Notes under the pieces: model-generated
Told to the model about the DNA's origin: nothing
The model's input: the letters and a program-made list of their open reading frames with translations, nothing else
The model's database searches: none
Program-made: the position numbers and the translations under genes
DNA from: JALORV01 sp963791235
GTDB lineage: Bacteria > Pseudomonadota > Gammaproteobacteria > Burkholderiales > Burkholderiaceae_F
NCBI GenBank assembly: GCA_963791235.1
Contig: CAWBRW010000032.1
Location: 1 to 64,000 of the forward strand
Direction of reading: 5' to 3'
Length of the DNA: 64,000 nucleotides
Shown here: positions 45,940 through 55,569 of the stretch, one piece after another
Numbering within the stretch: position 1 is the stretch's first letter
How the letters are laid out: every line of letters starts with the position of its first letter

Positions 45940-46730
45940 CAGGCCGGATCGCTGGTCGTAACCGTATCCGGCGCGGCCTGCGGCGTCTTGGGCTCCGCAC
46001 CCGGCTCGCGCGAGTTGGGTGCTGCAGCCGGCTTCTTGCGCGTGCGGCGTCCGAGGTGGATTGCGTGCTGAGCCGCTTCGAACGCGTGCTTGGCTGCGGA
46101 CTGTTCTGCCGCACGGCGGCTCCGGCCGGTACCGCGCACGTTGATTTCCAGCTTCGGAATCGAGCACTCGACCTCGAATTCCTGGTTGTGCGCGGCGCCG
46201 CGCGTCTCGACCACGGTGTAGACGGGCAGAGCGATGCGCTTGCCCTGCAGGTATTCCTGGAGCAAGGTCTTGCTGTCCTTGCCCAGCGTTTTCGGATCGA
46301 CCGACTTCAGCACCGGGTCGAACAGCTTGCCGATAACGTTGCGTGCCGCGTCGAATCCACTGTCCAGGAAAATGGCGCCAAAAATCGCTTCCATCGTGTC
46401 AGCCAGGATCGAAGGCCGGCGGAAGCCGCCGCTCTTCATCTCTCCTTCGCCCAGCCGCAGGAAGTCGGACAGCACGACGCGCTCCGCTATGTCGGCCAGC
46501 GACTGCTGCTTGACCAGGTTGGCACGCAGTCGCGACAGATCGCCCTCGTCGAGCCGCACATACTTCTGGAACAGGATCTGCGCGATCGCGCAGTTCAGCA
46601 CCGCGTCGCCGAGAAACTCGAGGCGCTCGTTGTGGATCGCGCCGTGGCTGCGATGCGTGACCGCCTGCTCGAGCAGCGTGTGCTGAACGAAGGTGTAGCC
46701 GAGGCGCTCTTCAAGCGCCGGCAGTTCCAT
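45939..46730 (-). CDS. rnc: Ribonuclease III
   Basis: A 263-residue double-strand-specific RNase that processes rRNA and mRNA. The signature ERLEFLGDAVLN lies near residue 37-48, with the second acidic site in DTMEAIFGAIFLD. A double-stranded-RNA-binding domain follows (about 155-225), then a Pro- and Ala-rich tail of about 30 residues. The stop overlaps the era start. Confidence 0.96.
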   Translation of the reverse strand: MELPALEERLGYTFVQHTLLEQAVTHRSHGAIHNERLEFLGDAVLNCAIAQILFQKYVRLDEGDLSRLRANLVKQQSLADIAERVVLSDFLRLGEGEMKSGGFRRPSILADTMEAIFGAIFLDSGFDAARNVIGKLFDPVLKSVDPKTLGKDSKTLLQEYLQGKRIALPVYTVVETRGAAHNQEFEVECSIPKLEINVRGTGRSRRAAEQSAAKHAFEAAQHAIHLGRRTRKKPAAAPNSREPGAEPKTPQAAPDTVTTSDPA

Positions 46731-46754
46731 GGATCCCGGTCCTTGGCGGGCCGA

Positions 46755-47141
46755 TCACGGCACTGCGCGGCGCTGCTGGCGGTCGCGTGTCGTACCGGCG
46801 TAGTCGATAACGAGGGACACGTTGTCCATGATCGGGATCTTCTTCTGGTACGCGTAGCTGATCACGACCTGGTCACCCTCCTTCGTGATGTCCAGGTCCG
46901 CCTCGTTGATCGACGTGATGTCGTCGATCGTCGCATGTCGACCGAAGGCTGCCCGGATATCGGGCACCGTCCGTCCTTCGTTCTTGATCTTCTGGATCGC
47001 GCGCTCGATGGCGATGTACTCGATCACGGAGGGCACGATCCTGAAACCGAGTGCCAGCAGGCCCACCACGATCAGCCCGATGAAGATTAGGCCGATGATG
47101 CTGAGTCCGCGCTGCCGACGGGGAGTTCGTCGATTTTTCAT
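46755..47141 (-). CDS. DUF4845 single-pass membrane protein
   Basis: A protein of about 128 residues from ATG 47141, preferred because GAAAGGAAAA lies just before it. It has a basic start (KNRRTPRRQRG) and one membrane helix (LSIIGLIFIGLIVVGLLALG), then a periplasmic domain. This small gene is regularly found between lepB and rnc in beta- and gammaproteobacteria; its role is unknown. Confidence 0.88.
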   Translation of the reverse strand: MKNRRTPRRQRGLSIIGLIFIGLIVVGLLALGFRIVPSVIEYIAIERAIQKIKNEGRTVPDIRAAFGRHATIDDITSINEADLDITKEGDQVVISYAYQKKIPIMDNVSLVIDYAGTTRDRQQRRAVP

Positions 47142-47178
47142 TTTTCCTTTCTTTTCAGTGACTTGAGACGTTCCGGCA

Positions 47179-48069
47179 CTAATTGAAACCGCCGATGCGC
47201 CCGATATTGCCAAAGTTCATCCAGATGAGGAAGGCTCGCCCGACAATGTTTTCGTCCGGGACAAACCCCCAGTATCGGCTGTCCTCGCTGTTATCGCGAT
47301 TGTCACCCATCATGAAATAGTGCCCGGCAGGGACGGTACAGACGATTCCGCTACCGCTGTATTGACAGGCCCCGGGGTGGGTGTTCGGAAATCCGCCGCC
47401 GAGGCCGGCCGGCGCCGACTCGTGGACGATGATCCGGTGCTGGACCTCGCCGAGCTGCTCCTGGAACTGCAGGTAGTACTGCAGGCGGTCCGGGTCGTAG
47501 TAGCTGTCGAGCTTCCCGAGCGGCACTTCCTTGCCATTGATGGTCAGGCGCTTGTTGATGTATTCGATACGGTCCCCTGGCAGCCCGACCACCCGCTTGA
47601 TGTAATCCTGCGACGGATTGAGCGGGAAGCGGAACACCATCACGTCGCCGCGCTTCGGCTGTCCGATCTCGATCACCTTCTTGTTGATGACCGGCAGGCG
47701 GACGCCGTATTGGTACTTGTTGACGAGGATGAGATCGCCCACCTCCAGCGTCGGCAGCATCGATCCCGACGGGATGCGGAACGGCTCGTACAGGAACGAC
47801 CGCAGCATGAAGACCAGCAGGATGACCGGGAAGAAGCTCGCGGTGTATTCGAGCCAGGCCGGCTGGCGCGTCGCCCCCTCTTCGAGGCTGCGGCGCTCCT
47901 GCTCGACGATCGGTTCCTTGCGCGTCAGTGCGGCCGCGTTGCGCTGGTCGAAGTCCGCCAGCAGGCGCGCCGCCCTCTCCCGCCGTTGCCGGGCGAATAC
48001 CAGCTTGTCCGCCACCCACAGAACGCCGGTGAATATGGTGAGGACGAACAGGATCAACGCAAAGTTCAT
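47179..48069 (-). CDS. lepB: Signal peptidase I
   Basis: A 296-residue inner-membrane protease that removes signal peptides from exported proteins. ATG 48069 overlaps the lepA stop as ATGA. Two membrane segments are seen (about 1-25 and 76-92). The catalytic Ser is in RIPSGSMLPT (about 103) and the catalytic Lys in YIKRVVGLPGD (about 158). GDNRDNSEDSRYWGFVP is the C-terminal box E. It matures the exported proteins encoded nearby, such as MucD and RseB. Confidence 0.96.
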   Translation of the reverse strand: MNFALILFVLTIFTGVLWVADKLVFARQRRERAARLLADFDQRNAAALTRKEPIVEQERRSLEEGATRQPAWLEYTASFFPVILLVFMLRSFLYEPFRIPSGSMLPTLEVGDLILVNKYQYGVRLPVINKKVIEIGQPKRGDVMVFRFPLNPSQDYIKRVVGLPGDRIEYINKRLTINGKEVPLGKLDSYYDPDRLQYYLQFQEQLGEVQHRIIVHESAPAGLGGGFPNTHPGACQYSGSGIVCTVPAGHYFMMGDNRDNSEDSRYWGFVPDENIVGRAFLIWMNFGNIGRIGGFN

Positions 48070-49859
48070 TTGTCTTCTACCTGCAATATCGCGAGGAAGG
48101 CTTCCTGCGGGATCTCGACCGTGCCGACCTGCTTCATCCGCTTCTTGCCGGCCTTCTGCTTCTCGAGCAGCTTCTTCTTGCGCGTGATGTCGCCGCCGTA
48201 GCACTTGGCGAGCACGTTCTTGCGCAGCGCCTTGACGTCCTCGCGCGCGATGATGTTGGCCCCGATCGAGGCCTGGATCGCCACGTCGTACATCTGCCGC
48301 GGGATCAGTTTGCGCATCTTGGCCGTCACTTCCCGGCCGCGGTAGGTCGCGTTGGCCCGGTGCACGATGACGCTCAGCGCATCGACGCGGTCGCCGTTGA
48401 TCAGCATGTCGACCTTGACGACGTCGGCGGCGCGGTATTCCTTGAACTCGTAATCCATCGACGCATAGCCGCGCGACACCGACTTCAGCTTGTCGAAGAA
48501 GTCCATCACGATCTCGGCGAGCGGCAACTCGTACTTCAGGATCACGTGGCGGCTGTGGTACGTGAGGTCGGTCTGGACGCCCCGCTTGCCGATGCATAGC
48601 GTGATTACCTGGCCAACGAACTCCTGCGGCACGAAGATCGTGACGTCGACGATCGGCTCGCGGATCTCCTCGATCCGGGCCGGATCGGGCATCTTCGACG
48701 GATTCTCGACTGACACGACCGTTCCGTCGCGCAGCAGCACCTCATAGACCACCGACGGCGCGGTAGTGATGAGATCCATGTCGTATTCGCGCTCGAGCCG
48801 CTCCTGCACGATGTCCATGTGCAACAGCCCGAGGAACCCGCAGCGAAAGCCGAAGCCGAGCGCCTGCGAAACCTCAGGCTCGAAGTGCAGCGAAGCGTCG
48901 TTCAGCTGCAGCTTGGTGAGCGCGTCCCGCAGCGCCTCGTACTGGTTGGACTCGACCGGGAACAGCCCCGCGAAGACCTGTGACTTCACTTCCTTGAAGC
49001 CGGGTAGCGGCTCGCTGGCGGGCTTGCCCGCATGCGTCACCGTGTCGCCCACATGCGCGTCGCGCAGTTCCTTGATGCCCGAGATGACAAAGCCGACCTC
49101 GCCCGCCGACAGCAGTTCACGGCCGCGCGACTTGGGCGTGAACACACCCACCTGTTCGACCAGGTGGGTGGCGCCGCTGGCCATCAGCAGGATCTTGTCC
49201 TTCGGCTTGATCACCCCGTTCACGACCCGGACCAGCATCACGACGCCGACGTAGTTGTCAAACCAGGAATCGATGATCAGCGCCTGCAGCGGCGCGGCGG
49301 GATCACCCTTCGGCGGCGGAACGCGCTCGATGATGCGCTCGAGGATGTCCTCGAGGCCCATGCCGGTCTTGGCACTGGCCAGAATGGCGTCATGGGCGTC
49401 GAGGCCGATCACGTCCTCGATCTCGGCGCGTGCTTCTTCGGCGTTGGCCGACACCAGGTCCATCTTGTTGAGGATCGGCAGCACCTCGACGCCGAGCTCG
49501 ATGGCGGTGTAGCAGTTGGCAACCGTCTGTGCTTCGACGCCCTGCGAGGCGTCGACGACGAGCAGTGCGCCTTCGCAGGCCGACAGCGACCGGCTGACTT
49601 CGTAGCTGAAGTCGACGTGTCCTGGCGTATCAATCAGGTTCAGGTTGTACTTCTGCCCATCGGCCGCGACGTACTCGAGCGCAGCGGTCTGCGCCTTGAT
49701 CGTGATGCCGCGCTCGCGCTCGAGATCCATCGAGTCCAGCACCTGCGCCTCCATCTCGCGATCGGACAGGCCGCCGCAGCGCTGGATCAGGCGATCCGCG
49801 AGCGTCGACTTGCCGTGGTCGATGTGGGCGATGATGGAAAAGTTGCGGATGTGCTGCAT
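48066..49859 (-). CDS. lepA: Elongation factor 4 (back-translocating GTPase)
   Basis: A 597-residue translational GTPase. ATG 49859 is preferred because the family begins with MQHIRNFSIIAHIDHGKSTL, which holds the P-loop. G3 is DTPGHVD and G4 NKMD. The C-terminal part shows FRCGFLGLLHM and TYHSRHVILKYELP. Length matches LepA. It is followed by lepB with coupled translation. Confidence 0.97.
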   Translation of the reverse strand: MQHIRNFSIIAHIDHGKSTLADRLIQRCGGLSDREMEAQVLDSMDLERERGITIKAQTAALEYVAADGQKYNLNLIDTPGHVDFSYEVSRSLSACEGALLVVDASQGVEAQTVANCYTAIELGVEVLPILNKMDLVSANAEEARAEIEDVIGLDAHDAILASAKTGMGLEDILERIIERVPPPKGDPAAPLQALIIDSWFDNYVGVVMLVRVVNGVIKPKDKILLMASGATHLVEQVGVFTPKSRGRELLSAGEVGFVISGIKELRDAHVGDTVTHAGKPASEPLPGFKEVKSQVFAGLFPVESNQYEALRDALTKLQLNDASLHFEPEVSQALGFGFRCGFLGLLHMDIVQERLEREYDMDLITTAPSVVYEVLLRDGTVVSVENPSKMPDPARIEEIREPIVDVTIFVPQEFVGQVITLCIGKRGVQTDLTYHSRHVILKYELPLAEIVMDFFDKLKSVSRGYASMDYEFKEYRAADVVKVDMLINGDRVDALSVIVHRANATYRGREVTAKMRKLIPRQMYDVAIQASIGANIIAREDVKALRKNVLAKCYGGDITRKKKLLEKQKAGKKRMKQVGTVEIPQEAFLAILQVEDK

Positions 49860-49940
49860 GCGTTTTGCGCTGAACCGGGCAGTCAGGTGTACCAAGGGCC
49901 CTTCCGAGGGGCCGGTTGCCGGGCGGCCCCAGTCGAGGGC

Positions 49941-49974
49941 AAAGAAAAGGGGGTGACCGCAAGGCACACCCCCT
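49941..49974 (-). terminator. Rho-independent terminator after mucD
   Basis: An 8-bp stem (AGGGGGTG with CACCCCCT) with an 11-base loop, followed on the minus strand by TTTTCTTT. It lies about 50 bases beyond the mucD stop and separates the stress operon from lepA. Confidence 0.75.
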
Positions 49975-49983
49975 ACTGCCGGT

Positions 49984-50009
49984 ACGGTCGCGGATTTTAC
50001 CGCGACCGT
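49984..50009. terminator. Second hairpin after mucD
   Basis: A perfect 10-bp stem (ACGGTCGCGG with CCGCGACCGT) and a 6-base AT loop, 12 bases after the mucD stop. It lacks a T-tract and may protect the mRNA end or aid the downstream terminator. Confidence 0.5.
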
Positions 50010-50021
50010 GTCATGGCTTTG

Positions 50022-51476
50022 TCAGCGGCGGATGATCACGTACCGCGACGCCTCGCCACGACGCACCAGCACCGCGACATCCTTCTTCGCATCTAGCTTG
50101 GCAACGGCCTCGTTGAACTGGCGCGCGTTCTGCACGTCCGTACTGTTCATCTGCGTGATGATGTCGCCCGGCCTCAGGCCCGCCGAGGCGGCGAGTCCGT
50201 CGACCGCGTCGACCTGGACGCCCCCCTTGATGCCAAGTTCCTTCATCTTCTCGGCCGACACGTCGGACACTCCCAGTCCGAGCGCATTCGCCGGCGCCGC
50301 CGGCTTCGGTGTTTCCGTCGTGCGCGCGCTGCGTGGACGGTCCTGCGGCATCTCGGCCACCTGCACCTTGAGGTCGCGTTGCGCGCCCTTGCGGAACACG
50401 GTCAACGTGGAATTGGTGCCGGGCTTGGTGCCGCCCACAATGCGCGGCAGGTCGCTCGAACGCTCGATCGCCCGGCCATCGAAACGCAGGATCACGTCAC
50501 CGGGCTCCAAGCCGGCCTTGGCGGCAGGCCCGTCTTTCTCCACCGAGTTCACCATGGCACCGCGCGGCGGAGCGCCGAGCCCGATCGCTTCCGCAACCTC
50601 GCGCGACACGCCTTCAATGCCCACGCCGATGCGCCCTCGGATCACGCGGCCCGCGGCGCGCAGCTGCTGCTGCACGTTCATCGCCTCGTCAATCGGAATC
50701 GCAAAGGAAATGCCGTTGTAGCCACCCGACGTCGTGAAGATCTGCGAGTTGATGCCGATGACCTCGCCACGCATGTTGAGCAGCGGTCCACCGGAATTGC
50801 CGGGGTTCACGGCGACATCGGTCTGGATGAACGGCAGGAATTCCCCGGTTTCGCGCGCCTTCGCGCTGACGATGCCGGCAGTCACCGTGTTCTCGAGCCC
50901 GAAGGGGGAGCCAATGGCTGCGACCCATTCGCCAACGCGCACCTTGTTGGGGTCGCCGATCTTGATGCTCGGCAGGCCGGTAGCTTCGATCTTCACCAGT
51001 GCGACATCAGTGCGTCGGTCCGCCCCCATCACCTTGCCCTTGAACTCGCGGCGGTCGGCCAGCGTGACCGTGATGTCGTCGGCGCCGTCCACCACATGCG
51101 CGTTCGTCAACACATAGCCGTCGGCGGAAATGATGAAGCCCGATCCAAGCCCGCGCGGCACATCACGGCGCGGCCCCTGGTTGGGACCCTGGTTCGGACC
51201 CTGCCGCGGCCCTTGCTGCGGGGGATTCGGGAAAAAACGCCGGAAGAACTCGTACATCGGGTCGTTCTCGTCGATGTCCGGGAACGGCAGCGCGCCGGCG
51301 TTGGCCGCGACGCGAGCGGTGGTGCGGATGTTCACGACCGCGGGACCTGCCCGTTCGGCGAGGTCGGCAAAGTCAGGCAATACCTGGGTCGCCTGAGCAT
51401 GCGCGCTGGGCGCAAGCAGCGGGGTCGCCAGCACCAGCAACGGGGCAAACAAGGCAGCAGCAAATCTTCTGAGCAT
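50022..51476 (-). CDS. mucD: Periplasmic serine protease, DegP/MucD type
   Basis: A protein of about 484 residues from ATG 51476 (51500 is possible). Signal peptide about 1-27, ending in AHA-QATQV. The trypsin-like domain shows NAHVV (His), RTDVALVKI (Asp) and GNSGGPLLN (Ser). Two PDZ domains follow. A low-complexity run of Gln, Gly, Pro and Asn repeats (about 90-110) lies before the protease core. It degrades misfolded envelope proteins and ends the rpoE-rseA-rseB-mucD set, as in the MucD arrangement of related bacteria. Confidence 0.94.
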   Translation of the reverse strand: MLRRFAAALFAPLLVLATPLLAPSAHAQATQVLPDFADLAERAGPAVVNIRTTARVAANAGALPFPDIDENDPMYEFFRRFFPNPPQQGPRQGPNQGPNQGPRRDVPRGLGSGFIISADGYVLTNAHVVDGADDITVTLADRREFKGKVMGADRRTDVALVKIEATGLPSIKIGDPNKVRVGEWVAAIGSPFGLENTVTAGIVSAKARETGEFLPFIQTDVAVNPGNSGGPLLNMRGEVIGINSQIFTTSGGYNGISFAIPIDEAMNVQQQLRAAGRVIRGRIGVGIEGVSREVAEAIGLGAPPRGAMVNSVEKDGPAAKAGLEPGDVILRFDGRAIERSSDLPRIVGGTKPGTNSTLTVFRKGAQRDLKVQVAEMPQDRPRSARTTETPKPAAPANALGLGVSDVSAEKMKELGIKGGVQVDAVDGLAASAGLRPGDIITQMNSTDVQNARQFNEAVAKLDAKKDVAVLVRRGEASRYVIIRR

Positions 51477-51511
51477 TCTGTTGTCTTTCTCAACGCGCAT
51501 GAACGGCCCGC

Positions 51512-52555
51512 TTACCGCGGGCCACGAAACTCCACCGACTTTGCCAGCGTCCGCACCGCGGACGGCGGCACTTCGCCGATGACGGTAACCAGGGCCTCCC
51601 CGAGGCGGCGGGCATAAACCGCCGTCGGTCCCATCATCTGCACTTCGTCGACCACCGGTGTGCCCGCGGAAGATGGCTCGATGAACACCGACATTGTCGC
51701 CAGGCCGTCACTGAAGACGACCTGCATTGCATCGCTCGGGCCCATCCGCCGCAGCACTTCCTTGGTCCGGCTAAAACCGTCCGGTGCCGGGACGACCCAA
51801 CCGGCCTTGTCGAGGTCGGCGCGCCGGTAATCGCTCTTCTCGACGGTCCAGCCGTCGGTCGCCCACGCCGGCTTCAATCGTGACCGATCGATGCGCTCGC
51901 CGATGCGGATATCGGTGAACGCGACCTGTTCCAACACTTCATGCCGCTCGCCCACCGTCTGCGCCTTCAGCAGCAGGCCGGTAGCGCGGTCGACGCATAG
52001 CCGATACCCGTAGCGCAACTGGTCGCGAGGTTCGAGCAGGAGGACCTGGCACTCGATGCCGGCCACCCGTTCCACCTCGCCGGTCTTGAGGTCGTAGCGC
52101 TCGAGTATCGCCTCGGCCGGTGCGCCGATCAGGCCGGGAAACGGTTCTTCGATAGCGCGATGCTCGATGATGACGCGGCGCGACTCCGGGATCAGGCAGC
52201 GCACCTCATCATTGTTCTCGGTGCGCAGGCGGATGTACTCGCGCGGCTTGCCATCCATCGTCTGGATGCGCTCGTGCGAATGCGCGCCGTCGAAAAGGTG
52301 CGTGATGCGCGAGGTGCGCATCTCGCCGCCGGCCTGGTAGACGATCGTGCCACTGTAGTTCACGCGGACCGCCGCCTGCTGGATCGACTGAACCCACTGC
52401 AGCGAGGAGCGGGTCGGAACAGCGCTCTGCATGCGGCTGCGGTCCTGCGCAAACGCGCCATGCGACACGGCGGCACCGCTGATGAAGATCAGCACAGCCA
52501 GCCAGCGATTCAGTGCCTCCGCAAAGCGAGGTACGAGATGGGAGTGCTGCATCAA
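51512..52555 (-). CDS. rseB: Sigma-E factor regulatory protein RseB (MucB)
   Basis: A 347-residue periplasmic protein that binds RseA and shields it from proteolysis until lipid or LPS signals arrive. The signal peptide includes LAVLIFISGAAVSHG. The body has the family features YSGTIVYQAGGEMRTSRITH, HERIQTMDGKPREYIR and the C-terminal domain with RLGEALVTVIGEVP. The start overlaps the rseA stop as ATGA. Confidence 0.93.
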   Translation of the reverse strand: MMQHSHLVPRFAEALNRWLAVLIFISGAAVSHGAFAQDRSRMQSAVPTRSSLQWVQSIQQAAVRVNYSGTIVYQAGGEMRTSRITHLFDGAHSHERIQTMDGKPREYIRLRTENNDEVRCLIPESRRVIIEHRAIEEPFPGLIGAPAEAILERYDLKTGEVERVAGIECQVLLLEPRDQLRYGYRLCVDRATGLLLKAQTVGERHEVLEQVAFTDIRIGERIDRSRLKPAWATDGWTVEKSDYRRADLDKAGWVVPAPDGFSRTKEVLRRMGPSDAMQVVFSDGLATMSVFIEPSSAGTPVVDEVQMMGPTAVYARRLGEALVTVIGEVPPSAVRTLAKSVEFRGPR

Positions 52556-53136
52556 CGGGCTTCGGCTTGTTCGGTCGTTGTCCGCAGATACGGGGTGGCG
52601 CGCGGCAGCGCCGCTCCAGTCGTCAATTCGCGATGCGCCGCGAGATACGCCTGCATTGCGCGCGCGTTGGCTACCGTGGCTGCCGCGCGACGCGCCCCTT
52701 CCTCAGCCGTTGGCGGGGCGATCGAGGGCTGAATCGTGGCTTGCTGCACGGAAGGTGTCGGTGCGGTGGTCCGCAGCAACGGGACGGCGACGAAACTGAT
52801 GACGGCAACCGAGGCCGCCACGGCCAATCCGGGCGCCAGGTAGCGACGCAGCGGCAACCCGCGAGTGGCCGCACGCGGCGCCAGCACCGTCGGCTCACGC
52901 GATATCGCTTCCGCGACACGCGAACAGAAGGCAGCCGAATGTTCGGCCGCGACTTCGTGAGATCGCAGCGCGTCGCCGACGACGTGATACGCCGCCCAAT
53001 GGCTGCGCAACTCAGTGTCGACGCACAGCGATTCGAGCAACCGGTTTACCTCATCCGGACTCAATTCGCCGTCCATCAGCCTCGACAGCCGCTCGCATTC
53101 GGGGCGCACAGCTGCCACAACAGGGACCTTGTTCAT
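52552..53136 (-). CDS. rseA: Anti-sigma-E factor RseA (MucA-like)
   Basis: A protein of about 194 residues; ATG 53136 is preferred with GGTGGTGAG just before it. The N-terminal cytoplasmic anti-sigma domain has RLSRLMDGELSPDEVNRLLE and HWAAYHVVGDALR. A single membrane helix follows (YLAPGLAVAASVAVISFVA) and a Pro- and Ala-rich periplasmic tail. It holds sigma-E inactive at the inner membrane. It lies directly after rpoE. Confidence 0.92.
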   Translation of the reverse strand: MNKVPVVAAVRPECERLSRLMDGELSPDEVNRLLESLCVDTELRSHWAAYHVVGDALRSHEVAAEHSAAFCSRVAEAISREPTVLAPRAATRGLPLRRYLAPGLAVAASVAVISFVAVPLLRTTAPTPSVQQATIQPSIAPPTAEEGARRAAATVANARAMQAYLAAHRELTTGAALPRATPYLRTTTEQAEAR

Positions 53137-53144
53137 CTCACCAC

Positions 53145-53744
53145 CTACCACCGCTGATCCTTGGTTGTATTGAGCACCGGCCGCAACTCCTCAGCGATCG
53201 CCTCCCGCGCCCGGAAGATACGCGAACGCACCGTTCCGATCGGACAGTTCATCGTCTCGGCGATTTCCTCATAGCTGAGTCCTTCCAGTTCGCGCAGCAC
53301 GATGGCCGTCTTGAGGTCCTCGGGAAGCTGCTCGATCGCCCGATTCACCGCATTTGCGACCTGTTTGGTCAACAGCATTGCATCCGGCGTGTTCAGATCC
53401 CTTAGTTGCTCGCCGTCGTCAAAAGTTTCAGCTTCTTCGATATCTGCCTCGGTCGAGGTCGGCGCGCGCCGGCCTTGGGACACCAGCCAGTTCTTGGCGG
53501 TATTTATCGCGATCCGGTAAAGCCACGTATAAAACGCGCTGTCGCCACGGAAATTGGGCAGCGCCCGGTAGGCCTTGATGAAGGCCTCCTGCGCCACGTC
53601 CTCGACCTCCGCCTGGTCGCGGATCAGCCGCGACAGCAGCCGGAAGATCTTGCGCTGGTACTTGATCACCAGCAGATCGAACGCTGCCTTTTCGCCGCGT
53701 TGTACGCGCTGGACCAGTTGCTGGTCGACGTCGCGCTCAGACAT
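53145..53744 (-). CDS. rpoE: RNA polymerase sigma-E factor
   Basis: A 199-residue ECF sigma factor. Region 2 shows FDLLVIKYQRKIFRLLSRLI, VEDVAQEAFIKAYRAL and FRGDSAFYTWLYRIAINTAKN. Region 4 shows LEGLSYEEIAETMNCPIGTV with RSRIFRAREAI. It starts the envelope-stress operon and is held by the RseA product downstream. I could not identify its own promoter with confidence. Confidence 0.96.
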   Translation of the reverse strand: MSERDVDQQLVQRVQRGEKAAFDLLVIKYQRKIFRLLSRLIRDQAEVEDVAQEAFIKAYRALPNFRGDSAFYTWLYRIAINTAKNWLVSQGRRAPTSTEADIEEAETFDDGEQLRDLNTPDAMLLTKQVANAVNRAIEQLPEDLKTAIVLRELEGLSYEEIAETMNCPIGTVRSRIFRAREAIAEELRPVLNTTKDQRW

Positions 53745-53815
53745 GCCCCGGCCTCGCCGCAGGACTGCAGCAGCCCCAGTCGCCCAGGGCCATTTGCGAG
53801 GTGCAGCGCCGGGCG

Positions 53816-54304
53816 TCAGCGCGCCGTGTCATTGTGGTTTCCAGTTCGTTTGTCGTTGTCAGCCCCTGCCGGCGCGCCGGACCCACCCCAGCGGGCGCAG
53901 GCGTGCAGGCGTCGGAATGCGTCCGGAGACAGGGCATCCGGCCAGACGGGAACCAACATGCCACCGGACTTCAAGGTTATCAACCATGGGGCGACGAAAA
54001 CGCAGCGGGCTGCGGCCTCGAGGGCGTCGGCCCGCCCGTTCAGCGGCCGCGCCTGCACCGCCCCATCGGATGCAACCGACACTTCCGTGCGGCGTCCAGC
54101 GGCCTGGCGCGCCCCACGCACCCCCCAGCCGGCCGCGACCAAGGCAATCCAGGCGGCGACCCAGAGGCGCGCCGGATGGCGTGGATCCAGGGCGAGCGCA
54201 GCGATCGCCAGCACGACGGCAATCGTGGCGGCAGCTGCGATGGCCGCCATCCAGAGCCGCCGTTCCCGCGCCGAAGGCTGCAGGACGGTCCAGCCGAGTA
54301 TCAC
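53816..54304 (-). CDS. YgfX-like membrane protein
   Basis: A 162-residue protein with a GTG start that abuts the fabF stop (TGA then GTG). Two membrane helices lie near residues 18-60, followed by a cytoplasmic domain ending VWPDALSPDAFRRLHACARW, a pattern typical of YgfX/CptA proteins. In E. coli YgfX acts with SdhE; here it occupies the betaproteobacterial position between fabF and rpoE. Its role is uncertain. Confidence 0.75.
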   Translation of the reverse strand: MILGWTVLQPSARERRLWMAAIAAAATIAVVLAIAALALDPRHPARLWVAAWIALVAAGWGVRGARQAAGRRTEVSVASDGAVQARPLNGRADALEAAARCVFVAPWLITLKSGGMLVPVWPDALSPDAFRRLHACARWGGSGAPAGADNDKRTGNHNDTAR

Positions 54305-55540
54305 TCAAATTCGCTTGAAAACCAGGGTGCCGTTCGTTCCGCCGAAACCGAACGAGTTCTTGAGCGCGACATCGATCTTCAGGTCCCGCGCGGTGTTGGC
54401 GCAGTAATCGAGATCGCACTCCGGATCCTGGTTGAAGATATTGATCGTCGGCGGCGAGATCTGGTGATGGACCGCCAGCACCGTGAACACCGACTCGATG
54501 CCGCCGGCTCCGCCGAGCAGATGGCCCGTCATCGACTTCGTCGAGTTGACGACGAGCGAACGCGCATGGTCGCCGAGCGCTGCCTTGATCGCCTTGGTCT
54601 CGTTGATGTCGCCCAGGGGTGTCGATGTCCCGTGGGCGTTGAGGTAGTCGATCTCGTCCGTATTGACGCCGGCGTTACGCAGCGCCGCCAGCATGCAGCG
54701 CCGCGGGCCATCCATGTCGGGCGCCGTCATGTGATGTGCGTCCGCGCTCATGCCGAAGCCGACCAGCTCACAGTAGATCCGCGCGCCCCGACGGCGCGCA
54801 TGCTCGTATTCCTCGAGCACCAGGATGCCGGCACCCTCGGCCAGCACGAAGCCGTCGCGGTCTCTGTCGAACGGCCGGCTCGCCGTCGCCGGGTCGTCAT
54901 TGCGCGCGGACATCGCCTTCATCGCGTCGAAGCCAGCCACGCCGAGCGGCGAGGTCGATGCTTCGGCGCCGCCGGCAATCATCACGTCCGCATCGCCGTA
55001 TTCGATCAGGCGACCGGCCTCCCCGACCGAGTGCAGGCCGGTCGTGCAGGCGGTGACGATCGCGAGATTGGGGCCGCGCAGGCCGTAGCGGATCGACACG
55101 CTGCCGGCGATCATGTTGATGATCGAACCCGGCACGAAGAACGGCGAAACGCGCCGCGCGCCGCGGTTCACCAGCTGTGAGTGATTGTCCTCGATCATCG
55201 GCAGTCCGCCGATGCCGGAACCGATCACGCAGCCGATGCGGTCCCGGTTCGAATCACTGACCTCGAGGCCGCTGTCCTTGAGTGCTTCGGCGGAAGCGGC
55301 GACGCCATAGTGGATGAACGTGTCGACATGGCGCGCCTCCTTGGTCGACAGCACTGTCGTGACGTCGAAGCCCTTGACCTCGCCGGCGATGCGGCAGTTC
55401 AGGGCGGAGGCGTCGAAACGCGTGATCGGACCGATACCGGAGCGCCCGGCGAGCAGCGCGGCCCAGGTGCTCGGTACATCGTTGCCAAGCGGACTGATGA
55501 CCCCGAGGCCGGTGACAACGACTCGCCGTTTGCCTGACAT
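54305..55540 (-). CDS. fabF: Beta-ketoacyl-ACP synthase II
   Basis: A 411-residue condensing enzyme. ATG 55540 is used because the family begins RRVVVTGLGVISPLG. The active-site Cys lies in VTACTTGLHSVGEAG, and the two His in NAHGTSTPLGDINE and SMTGHLLGGAGG. It extends fatty acids with malonyl-ACP and matters for temperature control of unsaturated acids. It follows acpP by 29 bp. Confidence 0.97.
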   Translation of the reverse strand: MSGKRRVVVTGLGVISPLGNDVPSTWAALLAGRSGIGPITRFDASALNCRIAGEVKGFDVTTVLSTKEARHVDTFIHYGVAASAEALKDSGLEVSDSNRDRIGCVIGSGIGGLPMIEDNHSQLVNRGARRVSPFFVPGSIINMIAGSVSIRYGLRGPNLAIVTACTTGLHSVGEAGRLIEYGDADVMIAGGAEASTSPLGVAGFDAMKAMSARNDDPATASRPFDRDRDGFVLAEGAGILVLEEYEHARRRGARIYCELVGFGMSADAHHMTAPDMDGPRRCMLAALRNAGVNTDEIDYLNAHGTSTPLGDINETKAIKAALGDHARSLVVNSTKSMTGHLLGGAGGIESVFTVLAVHHQISPPTINIFNQDPECDLDYCANTARDLKIDVALKNSFGFGGTNGTLVFKRI

Positions 55541-55569
55541 CGAACCCCTGGCGGATGCTTTCTCGGCCG

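Noticed and set aside
53745..53850. A possible sigma-E-type promoter before rpoE (GAACTG with a later CTGA)
   Set aside because: The -35-like element is imperfect and the spacing to a -10-like element is too long to call.
53737..53964. A minus-strand frame overlapping the rpoE start
   Set aside because: It overlaps rpoE and the ygfX end and shows no family features.
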